Positions 8,003-15,469 of a DNA stretch of 32,298 nucleotides are shown piece after piece. Each line of letters begins with the position of its first letter. The stretch's first letter is position 1. The stretch is from NCBI GenBank assembly GCA_003645185.1, contig QNEL01000027.1:1-32298 (forward strand), written 5' to 3'. The notes under the pieces were generated by a model that did not search any database, had not been told where the DNA came from, and saw only the letters and a program-made list of their open reading frames with translations. Source of the stretch: Candidatus Parabeggiatoa sp. nov. 3. Lineage in GTDB: Bacteria; Pseudomonadota; Gammaproteobacteria; Beggiatoales; Beggiatoaceae. Both the position numbers and the translations under genes were made by a program.

Positions 8003-8536
8003 ATGGTTATAATGAACTCTTCAATCTCTATGCACTTAAACACAGTATTTCATAGCTTATTTACTACCTTACACGGTTTTCTTATCTTGCTACTTGTTTC
8101 TATTAGTTTAGTGGTGGGATATGCTATTTTTAGCTTACAGCAAATGAACGTTGATGCGAGGGGATTTGTTAATACGACAATGTTAGGTTTGTTTGTCGAA
8201 TGGGATAATCAGGATTTTATGAGGTATACAAGCGATGAATTGCGACAAAACCTAACAAAAGAAGAATTGGAGAATATCAATGTGGTTTTCATACGTTTAG
8301 GGGAATTATTAAATTATCATGGTGCCTACGGCGCTGTCTTTCAGTCTCCTCGTGCTTGGTGGCAACTCGTGGCTCGCTACAAGGTACAGGCGAGTTTTCA
8401 GGGTGGGCAGTTTGTTGCCATCGTCACGCTTATCAAACAGCAGGGCGATTGGGTGATAGGGCGATTTGAATATCAATATGCTTTTTTCCCTCAGAAACCA
8501 CATCCCGGTTCACTGAGAATGGTTTTGAACAATTAA
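8003..8536 (+). CDS. Hypothetical membrane-anchored protein
   Basis: A 177-residue protein I do not recognise. Residues about 21-45 form one strong hydrophobic helix (LHGFLILLLVSISLVVGYAIF), after which the chain is soluble and probably periplasmic. The soluble part alternates helix and strand, with LTKEELENINVVFIRLGELL followed by strands YKVQASFQGGQFVAIVTLIKQQGDWVIGRFEYQYAFFP. That pattern resembles small alpha+beta domains of the DUF3887/DUF4019 kind, but only in general shape. The start could be 8003 or the Met at 8012; neither has a good Shine-Dalgarno sequence. It is transcribed away from aroC and ends just inside a 57-bp direct repeat. Confidence 0.7.
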   Translation: MVIMNSSISMHLNTVFHSLFTTLHGFLILLLVSISLVVGYAIFSLQQMNVDARGFVNTTMLGLFVEWDNQDFMRYTSDELRQNLTKEELENINVVFIRLGELLNYHGAYGAVFQSPRAWWQLVARYKVQASFQGGQFVAIVTLIKQQGDWVIGRFEYQYAFFPQKPHPGSLRMVLNN

Positions 8537-8588
8537 ACTATTAAACCTGACAGGTTTTTAAAACCTGTCAGGTTTGTCCCTTGAATTA
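8532..8588. repeat. 57-bp direct repeat, left copy
   Basis: This copy matches 8881-8937 over 57 bases with a single difference. It contains a perfect inverted repeat at 8543-8575 with arm AAACCTGACAGGTTTT around one base. The two copies bracket the MITE-like element and read in the same direction. The hairpin lies just after the 8003 gene and could also act in mRNA 3' end formation, though no long T-run follows. Confidence 0.88.
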
Positions 8589-8874
8589 TACTCGGCGCGG
8601 GAATAAACTTAACTTTTGGCAACCCCAGGTTGCCACCTGGGGCTATTCACATTCAACCCCTACGGGGTTGTGCTTTTTAAACTTAACTTTTGGCAACCCC
8701 AGGTTGCCACCTGGGGCTATTCACATTTTCAGGCTAAAATTTCGCTCCGCGAAATTTTAGCCTGTAAACCCCTACGGGGTTGTGCTTTTTAATCTTTTTC
8801 TGATTGATTTGCCTTTGTACTTTATGCCATCGGGAAAGCTTTTAAAAGTTTAAATTGTGCCCGCGTGCAGTATA
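8587..8874. mobile_element. MITE-like element, expanded copy
   Basis: This element has terminal inverted repeats: the left end reads TATACTCGGCGCGGGAATAA and the right end, complemented, reads TATACTGCACGCGGGCACAA. A shorter relative is at 12471-12643. Relative to that copy, this one has an internal tandem duplication (two copies of the AACTTAACTTTTGGCAACCC segment, at about 8608 and 8680) and an inserted palindrome at 8730-8764. No transposase is encoded. TA at each end could be the target duplication. Confidence 0.72.
8730..8764. repeat. Palindrome inserted inside the MITE
   Basis: A 35-base inverted repeat with arm CAGGCTAAAATTTCG and a five-base centre. The short MITE copy at 12471-12643 and the first internal unit of this element both lack it at the corresponding place (CACATT followed directly by CAACCCC), which indicates insertion here. 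Confidence 0.8.
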
Positions 8875-8880
8875 ATTAAA

Positions 8881-8937
8881 ATTAAACTATTAAACCTGAC
8901 AGGTTTTTAAAACCTGTCAGGTTTGTCTCTTGAATTA
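8881..8937. repeat. 57-bp direct repeat, right copy
   Basis: The right-hand partner of 8532-8588, with its inverted repeat at 8892-8924. It ends one base before the prkB stop codon, so the hairpin would lie in the 3' end of the prkB message. Confidence 0.88.
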
Positions 8938-8938
8938 A

Positions 8939-9817
8939 TTAAAATTCCATCGTTTGACGTCGTTTTTCGATCATCTCGCTGACAATGGGGCGGAAGATGA
9001 GTTGCATGGCAAAACCCATTTTACCACCTGGAACCACTAAGGTATTGGGGCGCGACATAAATGAATCGTGAATCATGGATAACAAATAGGTGTAATCTTG
9101 ATCACGATACTTGTTAAAGCGAATCACTACCAGACTTTCATCCGGGCTTGGAATGTCGCGAGCAATAAAGGGGTTAGAGGTATCTACCAGAGGCACCCGT
9201 TGAAAGTTGATATGGCTATGGGTAAATTGCGGTGTGATGTATTGCACGTAATCGGGCATACGCCGCAAAATGGTATGCGTCACCGCTTCTGCGGAATAGC
9301 CACGTTCACCCACATCGCGGCTGATTTTCTGAATCCATTCCAAATTGACACTAGGCACCACGCCAATCAATAAATCAACCCATTGCGCCGCATTCGTTTC
9401 CGAAGTCACAACACCGCCATGTAAACCTTCATAAAATAACAAATCGGTGTCAGAAGGAATATCTTCCCACGGTGTAAAGGTGCCCGGTTCTTGCTTATAG
9501 GGCGCTGCCTCATCTTCGTTGTGCAAGTATTTTCGGATTTGTCCTGTCCCATTTTCCGAGTAGCGATGGAATAAATCCTCAAGTTTATTAAATAGGTTGG
9601 CTTCAGGGCCGAAGTGACTGAGGTTTCTGCCTTCCTTATCGGCATCCTGAACGGCCTTTTTCATGCCCTTGCGATCATAACGATGGAAGCTATCCCCTTC
9701 GACAATCGTCGCTTTGTAATTACCACGACGATAAATTTCCTCAAAGGCTTTTTTAACAGTCGTGGTGCCCGCGCCAGATGAACCGGTAATGGCAATAATG
9801 GGATGTTTAACAGACAT
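8939..9817 (-). CDS. prkB: Phosphoribulokinase, proteobacterial type
   Basis: A 292-residue cytosolic kinase that makes ribulose 1,5-bisphosphate from ribulose 5-phosphate and ATP for the Calvin cycle. The P-loop GSSGAGTTT is at residues 12-20. Asp42, His45 and Arg49 in EGDSFHRYDR fall at the same numbers as the catalytic and substrate-binding residues described for the Rhodobacter sphaeroides enzyme. The length fits the octameric bacterial class I enzyme rather than the longer plant/cyanobacterial class. A good Shine-Dalgarno sequence (AGGAG) precedes the ATG. No Rubisco or other Calvin-cycle gene is in the window, so it stands alone. Relatives of unknown role exist in non-autotrophs such as E. 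coli, but in this setting autotrophic carbon fixation is likely. Confidence 0.94.
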   Translation of the reverse strand: MSVKHPIIAITGSSGAGTTTVKKAFEEIYRRGNYKATIVEGDSFHRYDRKGMKKAVQDADKEGRNLSHFGPEANLFNKLEDLFHRYSENGTGQIRKYLHNEDEAAPYKQEPGTFTPWEDIPSDTDLLFYEGLHGGVVTSETNAAQWVDLLIGVVPSVNLEWIQKISRDVGERGYSAEAVTHTILRRMPDYVQYITPQFTHSHINFQRVPLVDTSNPFIARDIPSPDESLVVIRFNKYRDQDYTYLLSMIHDSFMSRPNTLVVPGGKMGFAMQLIFRPIVSEMIEKRRQTMEF

Positions 9818-9836
9818 TCTTGACTCCTATTATCAA

Positions 9837-10116
9837 TGTAGGGTGGACAACCTATTTTGGTTGCCCACCGATCTCAAATGTAGGGTGGGTAACGTGTTTT
9901 TGTTGCCCACCAATCTCAATGCTCTCATTTCTCATTTAAGGGTGGGTGACGTATTTTGGTTGCCCACCAATCTCAATGATCTCGTTTCTCATTTAAAGAC
10001 GAAATCGCCGCACACCTATTATCAATGTAGGGTGGGTAACGTGTTTTTGTTGCCCACCGATCTCAATGATCTCATTTCTCATTTAAAGACGAAAACACCG
10101 CACACCTTATTATCAA
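9837..10116. repeat. Imperfect GGTGGGTAAC repeats downstream of tgpA
   Basis: Between prkB and tgpA no gene is seen. This part holds several imperfect units of TGTAGGGTGGGTAAC...GTTGCCCACC joined by a shared spacer that contains ATCTCAATGATCTC and ATTTAAAGACGAAA. Sites near 9880-9911 and 10026-10058 are uninterrupted copies of the sequence that carries the 38-bp palindrome in the neighbouring units. Confidence 0.88.
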
Positions 10117-10400
10117 TGTAGGGTGGGTTCGCGCCAAAAGTTTTGCGCGCAAAACTTTTGGTGCGAAACGTGTTTTTGTTGCCCACCATCTTCATTAAAA
10201 ATACCGCGCTAAGTATAACGTATTTTGGTTACCCACCAATCTCTATTATCACGAAAACACCGCACACCTATTATCAATGTAGGGTGGGTTCGCGCCAAAA
10301 GTTTTGCGCGCAAAACTTTTGGTGCGAAACGTGTTTTTGTTGCCCACCATCTTCATTAAAAAGACCGCGCTAAGTATAACGTATTTTGGTTGCCCACCCA
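10117..10400. repeat. 161-bp tandem duplication with palindromes
   Basis: A 161-bp unit starting at 10117 is repeated from 10278 and stays similar until about 10398. Each copy is a GGTGGG-family repeat carrying the 38-bp palindrome (10129-10166 and 10290-10327) followed by a second GTTRCCCACC arm about 50 bases later. The palindrome core is identical to that at 163-190. Open frames across this region are translations of the repeat. Confidence 0.88.
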
Positions 10401-10423
10401 TCTCAATGATCTCATTTTTCGAT

Positions 10424-12388
10424 TTAAAGACGAAAACGCCGCACCGCAGCGCGTAATTGTGGTAGTGTTTGCACCTGACTACGATAACGGGTTTGCACGT
10501 ACAGTTCAATGATTTGTTGAACAGTCGCAGCTATTTCTGGACGTGCTGCGCTGACACGCTTAGCATAAGTCAAAGGCCCTTCGTGAGGCAAGCGCGCTAA
10601 ACCCCGCCGTGCCAATTTTTGGCAAAAGCGTTGATAAATGTGTTGTACTGGATCACGCCTAATTCGCCCTGTGCGTAAAAACATCCAAGCACTATAGCTA
10701 ATCAATAAAACGGCGATCAAAATCACCAGTAGTATCGTCATGCCATGCCAATTGATATCGGCTAATCCTAAACGGCTTAAAAATTGTTTTTGTCGTGCCG
10801 GCCCGTAGCCGAGTATCCATTGATTCCAGCCATGATTGATGGCATCCCAACTATTGCGGACTTGTTGCCACATTTTGACAACTGTGCTATCGCTGTCCCA
10901 ATTGACTTCAAAACCAAGGGGATTAAATTCAACAGGTAATGCGGTTTCAATACCGAGATCAATTCGCTCTGGTGCCACAGCATGAGTGGGATCAACGCGC
11001 ACCCAACCTTTATCCTCCAAAAACACTTCGCTCCAAGCGTGGGCATCACGCTGGCGCACAATTAAATAACGACCAATAGGGTTGACAGTGCCGCCCAAAT
11101 AGCCAGTCACTACCCGCGCTGGGATACCGGCCGCTCGCATTAAGACGGTAAAGGCTGCTGCATAATGTTCGCAAAAACCTTGGCGAGTTTCAAACAAAAA
11201 TTCATCAATGGGATCATAGTACAACAACGAAGGGGTATAAGTATAGACAAAAGGCTCTTCATTAAAATATTGCAATGTGCGTTGTACAATCGCCTCCGGC
11301 TGCTGTGGATGATCTAGCTGCCATTTTTTAGCCAAGGCACGGGCACGCGGATGTTTGCCTTTCGGCAAACGCAATGCGAATTTCAATTGTTGAAATGTGA
11401 ACATCTTGGCCTGATACGCAGTATAAGAGCGCACTTGATAACGCATCCGTTGTTGTACTGGAAAATTGGCCAAGATTTGATAATCGGGTGTCACATAACT
11501 ATCGTGTGGAGCAAAGATAGGTAAGTCTAAAGCAAATACCCAGCGTTGATCATGCGGCTCTAAAGTCACTGTATAATCATAAGGTTGACCCGTATGATGA
11601 ATATTAACCCGAGCAAAGCGCCTATAATATTGAATACCGCCATCCCAATCTCGTCCATTTGTTCGCCATAATACAGGGCCTCGCCAATAACGTTGCGACG
11701 GTGGGGGTATCGCCCCCTTAAATTCTACCCTAAAAGCGATTTCATTTGATTGCGTTAATTGGCTAATCGTGCCCAATGACATACTATCGCTTAAACCCGT
11801 CTTACCCGTAAGGGCATCCTTAGGTAAACTCCAAAAAGGCCCAGCCACCCTAGGGAATAAAACAAATAACACTAACATCACGGGCAAAGCTTGTAGCAGC
11901 AAAGTCGTCGATAAGCGCAGACGGTGCCGCACAGACAAACTATGAGTGTTATCAGTTAAACTGATAAGCGTTGCTGTCGCAACCACCATGACAATGCCCA
12001 TGTACAATGCCGTGGGGATAGATTGTGAATATAAAAAATTGGTGATAATGAGAAAATAGCTTAAAAAACAAAGTAATAAAGCGTCACGCAGACTTTTCAT
12101 TTCCACCAATTTCAATGCACATAACACTACAAGCAATGCGACACCTGCATCGCGTCCAAATAACGTCCGATAACTCAACAAAATACCCAATAACATGAGC
12201 AAGAGCAGTGCAAATCGTACTCGCGAGCTGGGCAAAGGCCAGCGTTGTCGTGTTATCACATAACGCCATAACAACAATATCAAAAAAGCCGGCAAAATCC
12301 ACCAAGGCAAATGAAACGAATGGGGCAAGACAACCAAAATTAAAGTCGCCATTAGCCATGATAGGGCAGATAAATTAGGAAATAACAT
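10424..12388 (-). CDS. tgpA: Membrane transglutaminase, TgpA family
   Basis: A 654-residue membrane protein like Pseudomonas TgpA. The N-terminal part (about 1-180) has several membrane helices, followed by a periplasmic transglutaminase-like domain and one C-terminal helix (548-570) with a cytosolic tail. The papain-like triad is present: Cys406 in QGFCEHYAAAF, His450 in RDAHAWSEVF and Asp466 in WVRVDPT. In other gammaproteobacteria the gene follows a DUF58 gene and a moxR ATPase gene. Here the DUF58 gene lies upstream in the same direction but is separated by 1.28 kb of inserted DNA, and moxR is not seen. Six TTAATGR heptamers run directly into the start codon and there is no Shine-Dalgarno sequence. 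The cellular substrate is unknown. Confidence 0.92.
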   Translation of the reverse strand: MLFPNLSALSWLMATLILVVLPHSFHLPWWILPAFLILLLWRYVITRQRWPLPSSRVRFALLLLMLLGILLSYRTLFGRDAGVALLVVLCALKLVEMKSLRDALLLCFLSYFLIITNFLYSQSIPTALYMGIVMVVATATLISLTDNTHSLSVRHRLRLSTTLLLQALPVMLVLFVLFPRVAGPFWSLPKDALTGKTGLSDSMSLGTISQLTQSNEIAFRVEFKGAIPPPSQRYWRGPVLWRTNGRDWDGGIQYYRRFARVNIHHTGQPYDYTVTLEPHDQRWVFALDLPIFAPHDSYVTPDYQILANFPVQQRMRYQVRSYTAYQAKMFTFQQLKFALRLPKGKHPRARALAKKWQLDHPQQPEAIVQRTLQYFNEEPFVYTYTPSLLYYDPIDEFLFETRQGFCEHYAAAFTVLMRAAGIPARVVTGYLGGTVNPIGRYLIVRQRDAHAWSEVFLEDKGWVRVDPTHAVAPERIDLGIETALPVEFNPLGFEVNWDSDSTVVKMWQQVRNSWDAINHGWNQWILGYGPARQKQFLSRLGLADINWHGMTILLVILIAVLLISYSAWMFLRTGRIRRDPVQHIYQRFCQKLARRGLARLPHEGPLTYAKRVSAARPEIAATVQQIIELYVQTRYRSQVQTLPQLRAAVRRFRL

Positions 12389-12429
12389 TAATGGTTAATG
12401 ATTAATGGTTAATGATTAATGGTTAATGG
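12388..12429. repeat. Six TTAATGR heptamers at the tgpA start
   Basis: Six 7-bp units (TTAATGG or TTAATGA) run without interruption from 12388 to 12429; the first shares a base with the tgpA start codon. Because the unit is seven bases long, the TAA stops on the coding strand fall in all three frames, as with TAACTGA repeats. A TCTCTGTGG direct repeat follows at 12432-12460. Confidence 0.88.
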
Positions 12430-12470
12430 TATACTCTGTGGTTCTCTGTGGTTCTCTGTGTGCTCTATTC

Positions 12471-12643
12471 TATACTCGGCGCGGGCATAAACTTAACTTT
12501 TGGCAACCCCAGGTTGCCACCTGGGGCTATTCACATTCAACCCCTTCAGGGTTGTGCGTTTTAAGATTTTTATCAATTTGCCTTTGTACTTTCTGCCATT
12601 GGGAGAGCTTTTAAAAGTTTAAATTGTGCCCGCGTGCAGTATA
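12471..12643. mobile_element. MITE-like element, short copy
   Basis: A 173-bp element with terminal inverted repeats: the left end reads TATACTCGGCGCGGGCATAA and the right end, complemented, reads TATACTGCACGCGGGCACAA. Internal hairpins include AACCCCAGGTTGCCACCTGG and CAACCCCTTCAGGGTTG. It matches the expanded element at 8587-8874 at both ends and in the interior, but lacks the internal duplication and palindrome. It lies between tgpA and the Rpn-type gene. Confidence 0.75.
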
Positions 12644-12756
12644 GGTTCAAGTTTTTGCACGCAAAAACTTGAAGCCTTGCATGTTGAAAAAAAATTCAGC
12701 ATTCTACTGTACTGAGGCATACAATCCAGTCGTAGGGCGAATCCCTTGTGATTGCC
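12644..12756. repeat. Palindrome and TAGGGCGAAT repeat after the Rpn-type gene
   Basis: An inverted repeat with arm TTCAAGTTTTTGC (12646-12673) and its AAGCCTTGCATGTTGAAAAA flank match 4650-4706 in opposite orientation. Near 12733-12758 a GTAGGGCGAAT...ATTGCCCTA inverted repeat ends at the stop codon of the nuclease gene. Confidence 0.75.
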
Positions 12757-13560
12757 CTATTGATAAGTGGCTAAATCGTCTAGGGAAAGGCCCGTTGTTT
12801 CAGCAACTATCATCGGTTCGATACCCTGGGCTAATAGATTGCGGGCGATTTCGAGGGCTTTGTTTCGTTCGCCCTTTTCCATGTCTTCTTTCCGTTCTCG
12901 AAGACGTAGATTATCAAAATCTTTTTCATCCATAATGGATACCCGTTCCTGCGGTGTCAGTCCATCATCATCAATCAATTGAGCCGCCTTTTGTATAATA
13001 GGCCGATTCAAATTGATATTGGGTGTAGCTGGATTATTAATACTTTCGGTTACCAATTCCATCCAATCTTTCAAACCCTTTGGCGTTTGTTCATTCAGAT
13101 AAAAGGGATTGAGAAAAAAGAGCTTATGAGGAGAAAGCGCCAAAGTTTCCCCTTTTTCGGTTTCAGTGAGTTGGCGCGTGCTTATCAAGCTACGTTGGTA
13201 GCTTTTATCTCGGATTTGGCGAGTAAACCAAACAATGGTATAGACGGTACGTTCTAACTTATAGGCTTTATAACTTTTTGCCAATTCGACTTGAGAAACT
13301 AAATGATAATGCCAAAAACGGTCAAAATCATAATCATACCGTTCCCGTTGTATTTCAATCACGAGGCGATGAGTGGGATCATTCACAAAAATATCAATCG
13401 AAATATCGATCCCCCCAATCGGCGGAGTGAACTTTTTTTCAACTTCAATGGTTTCTGGTTGAAGCTCAATGCCCAAAAAGTCGAAGATAAAGGCTTTGAG
13501 AATGTCTTCGTTGGAAAGTAGTTTTTTAAAAACCACTTGGTTGTTTAAAGCCGCTAACAT
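12757..13560 (-). CDS. Rpn/PD-(D/E)XK transposase-like nuclease
   Basis: A 267-residue protein of the Rpn (recombination-promoting nuclease) / PDDEXK_2 family, often annotated as PD-(D/E)XK nuclease family transposase. The active-site pattern is Asp56 in DISIDIFV followed by Glu69 and Gln71 in LVIEIQRE; Gln in place of Lys is usual in this family. The C-terminus, with LLAQGIEPMIVAETTGLSLD, is the typical helix-turn-helix-like tail. A strong Shine-Dalgarno sequence (AGGAGG) precedes the ATG by seven bases, unlike its neighbours. The gene lies between two genes that are normally adjacent (DUF58 and tgpA), which points to insertion. It looks full length. Whether it moves DNA or only cuts it is not settled for the family. 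Confidence 0.85.
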   Translation of the reverse strand: MLAALNNQVVFKKLLSNEDILKAFIFDFLGIELQPETIEVEKKFTPPIGGIDISIDIFVNDPTHRLVIEIQRERYDYDFDRFWHYHLVSQVELAKSYKAYKLERTVYTIVWFTRQIRDKSYQRSLISTRQLTETEKGETLALSPHKLFFLNPFYLNEQTPKGLKDWMELVTESINNPATPNINLNRPIIQKAAQLIDDDGLTPQERVSIMDEKDFDNLRLRERKEDMEKGERNKALEIARNLLAQGIEPMIVAETTGLSLDDLATYQ

Positions 13561-13671
13561 AATCAGCCTCCTGAGATTTGCAATCGTTTCCAGATCGATT
13601 TTTGTGTCTCTTGCGTCTCTTGCGTTATATAGTCAATCAGCGGTGTCATGAACAAAAGCCAAATCAGCATT

Positions 13672-14709
13672 CTATTCAAACATAGCCAAAGCTTGCAAGC
13701 AACGCTCGCGATGTTGTTCACCCCTATCGGGTTCAAGCGTACAACCGGGTATTTTTAAACCATACAGTGCGCCCTGATTTTCCGCGACTAATATCCATAA
13801 ACACAATTGCGATATCGCCGCTTCCAAATCGTTCAGCATCGCCACATCATCCCAAGTTAGCCACGCTTCGGCAGCACTCAGACCACCAAATTGTTTAATC
13901 ATCCAATCTTGCTCACGCGCCACCGCTTTCCAATCAATATGTCGTGGCGAATCCCCCGGTTTATAATCGCGATACCCCATAAAATCTTCCCCGCCCCCAT
14001 CACGCGGCCGGCCCTCTCCCATGTTTTCAGCTTCTAGCCCTAAAGGCAATATTTTATGTCCAAGCGGCTGCGGATAAACCAAAGTAGACAGATCAAGGTG
14101 TACAAACGTCCAAGCATGAAACAATCCCACTGGAAAATGCGTATACAACATTACCCGCCCTAAAAAAAATCTGCCCCGTTGCGTCGTTGGAACCGGTAGA
14201 ATCAGACTCACACGTTGATCGGCCGGCACATCTATAATCGTTTTCGACTTGATCTGTTGAAGGGCAGAATCACGCAACCAATTCGTATTATCAACGCGCG
14301 CATCGCGCACCCAAACTAAACCATAACGGGCTGCCTGTCCACGATTATCTAGCCATAACTGAAATTGCGCCGTTTCGCCAGAAAACACTGGAGGCATTTT
14401 ACCCGCTTCTATGCGTAATCCCAACAAAGTACGATGCGTATGTAAAATAGACACGATAGCCATGCTCCCCAATAAAAAAGTCAGCGCATAGCCCATACTA
14501 TTGTTGTAATTCATAGAACCCAACAACATCACAAACAAAACCAAGGCAAACCATAAACCTGAACGAGTTGGCAAAATATAGATTTTTCGCCTCTTCAAAA
14601 CAATCGGGCCAGGTTGTGCAGCAGCCTTTTCGTAGGTAAAAAAACGTCGCCAACCGCTTTGGATTGGCTTAACAGAAGCATTGAGTGTTGTCATCTTTTC
14701 AATGTTCAA
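13672..14709 (-). CDS. DUF58 domain protein, partner of TgpA
   Basis: A 345-residue protein with two membrane helices near the N-terminus (about 51-66 and 73-90) and a C-terminal DUF58 domain. The domain is recognised from EDFMGYRDYKPGDSPRHIDW at 241-260, followed by KAVAREQDWMIKQF. Family members are related to von Willebrand A domains and are normally encoded in moxR-DUF58-transglutaminase operons, where the ATPase is thought to act on them as a chaperone. Here a MoxR gene is missing upstream (the YoeB/YefM pair is there instead) and an inserted nuclease gene separates it from tgpA. The start may be 14709 or the Met at 14694; neither has a clear Shine-Dalgarno sequence. Confidence 0.88.
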   Translation of the reverse strand: MNIEKMTTLNASVKPIQSGWRRFFTYEKAAAQPGPIVLKRRKIYILPTRSGLWFALVLFVMLLGSMNYNNSMGYALTFLLGSMAIVSILHTHRTLLGLRIEAGKMPPVFSGETAQFQLWLDNRGQAARYGLVWVRDARVDNTNWLRDSALQQIKSKTIIDVPADQRVSLILPVPTTQRGRFFLGRVMLYTHFPVGLFHAWTFVHLDLSTLVYPQPLGHKILPLGLEAENMGEGRPRDGGGEDFMGYRDYKPGDSPRHIDWKAVAREQDWMIKQFGGLSAAEAWLTWDDVAMLNDLEAAISQLCLWILVAENQGALYGLKIPGCTLEPDRGEQHRERCLQALAMFE

Positions 14710-14814
14710 TTATCAGTGATAGATTATAACTCTATTCAGATTATAACGGATTTTGTGGCTTTCAAATAAGGGAAAAGCAGCATTATTATCTTGTGTCCTT
14801 ATCTTGTGTCAAAA

Positions 14815-15081
14815 TTATTCATAATGAGTCCACATTCTTAAAACATGTACCGTTTTTTGTTCCTCTGAGACGCTATACACTAAACGATGCTGAATGCTAA
14901 TACGCCTAGAATAAAAACCGCTCAAATTACCAACCAATTTTTCATAAGGTGGTGGTGTCTTATAAGGATTAACCTCTAGCAGTTTCAATAATTGTTCTGC
15001 TTTAAGCTTATAACCTGATTCCGCCAACTTTCTCGCATCCTTGACGGCTTGACGACTTAAAATGACAGTCCAGTTCACCAA
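14815..15081 (-). CDS. yoeB: YoeB/Txe-family mRNA interferase toxin
   Basis: An 88-residue RelE-fold toxin that cleaves mRNA on the ribosome. Comparison with E. coli YoeB as I remember it shows the expected residues: Glu47 in YEKL, the NLSGFYSRRI segment, Arg66 in QHRLVY and His86-Tyr87 at the C-terminus, so it is probably active. It lies directly after the antitoxin gene and overlaps it by seven bases, the standard order for yefM-yoeB. Expression is normally autorepressed by the antitoxin-toxin complex binding upstream of yefM. Confidence 0.92.
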   Translation of the reverse strand: MVNWTVILSRQAVKDARKLAESGYKLKAEQLLKLLEVNPYKTPPPYEKLVGNLSGFYSRRISIQHRLVYSVSEEQKTVHVLRMWTHYE

Positions 15082-15326
15082 TTTAACTCCTTTAAAGATG
15101 TACCTTGCTCTAAGGGTTCCTGATGCGCTTGATGAATGCTCTTTACCAATCCAGGAATTTGATTTAAGAAAAGCGTTTCTTCAATAGCTCGCCAATCTTC
15201 GGCGCTGATGACTACAAAATATTCTCCTTCAGTTCGATTGACCTGTAATACTTCATGATTTTCAACACAATGATTAACCTTTTGTTGAAAGTATTCTGGC
15301 AGATTATTCGCTGTTATTTCTAACAT
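15075..15326 (-). CDS. yefM: YefM/Phd-family antitoxin
   Basis: An 83-residue antitoxin. The N-terminal two thirds form the Phd/YefM DNA-binding and dimer domain, recognised from VNRTEGEYFVVISAEDWRAI, followed by ETLFLNQIPG. The C-terminal stretch (about 60-83, ending SLKELNW) would be the toxin-binding tail. The ATG has a Shine-Dalgarno sequence (GAGGA) nine bases upstream. Its overlap with yoeB supports coupled translation. The pair lies between the DUF58 gene and a HipA-like gene, so three consecutive genes are toxin-related. Confidence 0.9.
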   Translation of the reverse strand: MLEITANNLPEYFQQKVNHCVENHEVLQVNRTEGEYFVVISAEDWRAIEETLFLNQIPGLVKSIHQAHQEPLEQGTSLKELNW

Positions 15327-15469
15327 TGTTATTCCTCATATCAAATTTTTCTTTTTAAGGCCATTAAAGATAAAGAGCGAACGACAAGGGCGAACACGCC
15401 CTAACATTTATGAACATTGAACGACTACAAGGAGTCGAAAACTTTAGCTTTAGACTCCAAAAATAACAA
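15327..15469. other. Gap between yefM and the HipA-like gene
   Basis: These 143 bases hold two inverted repeats: AGGGCG-AACA-CGCCCT (about 15388-15403) and GGAGTC...GACTCC (15431-15459). Neither is followed by a long T-run on the coding strand, so I do not call a terminator. The yefM promoter and autoregulatory operator should be here, but I cannot point to them. Confidence 0.4.

Noticed and set aside
8587-8874. Insertion sequence with a transposase
   Set aside because: The element is under 300 bp and has no coding capacity for a transposase, so it is called MITE-like only.
9762-10509. Small frames reading CRVGNVFLLPT or VGNKNTFRTKSFARKTFG as genes
   Set aside because: They are direct translations of the dispersed repeat and palindrome, occur wherever the repeat does, and have no ribosome-binding sites.
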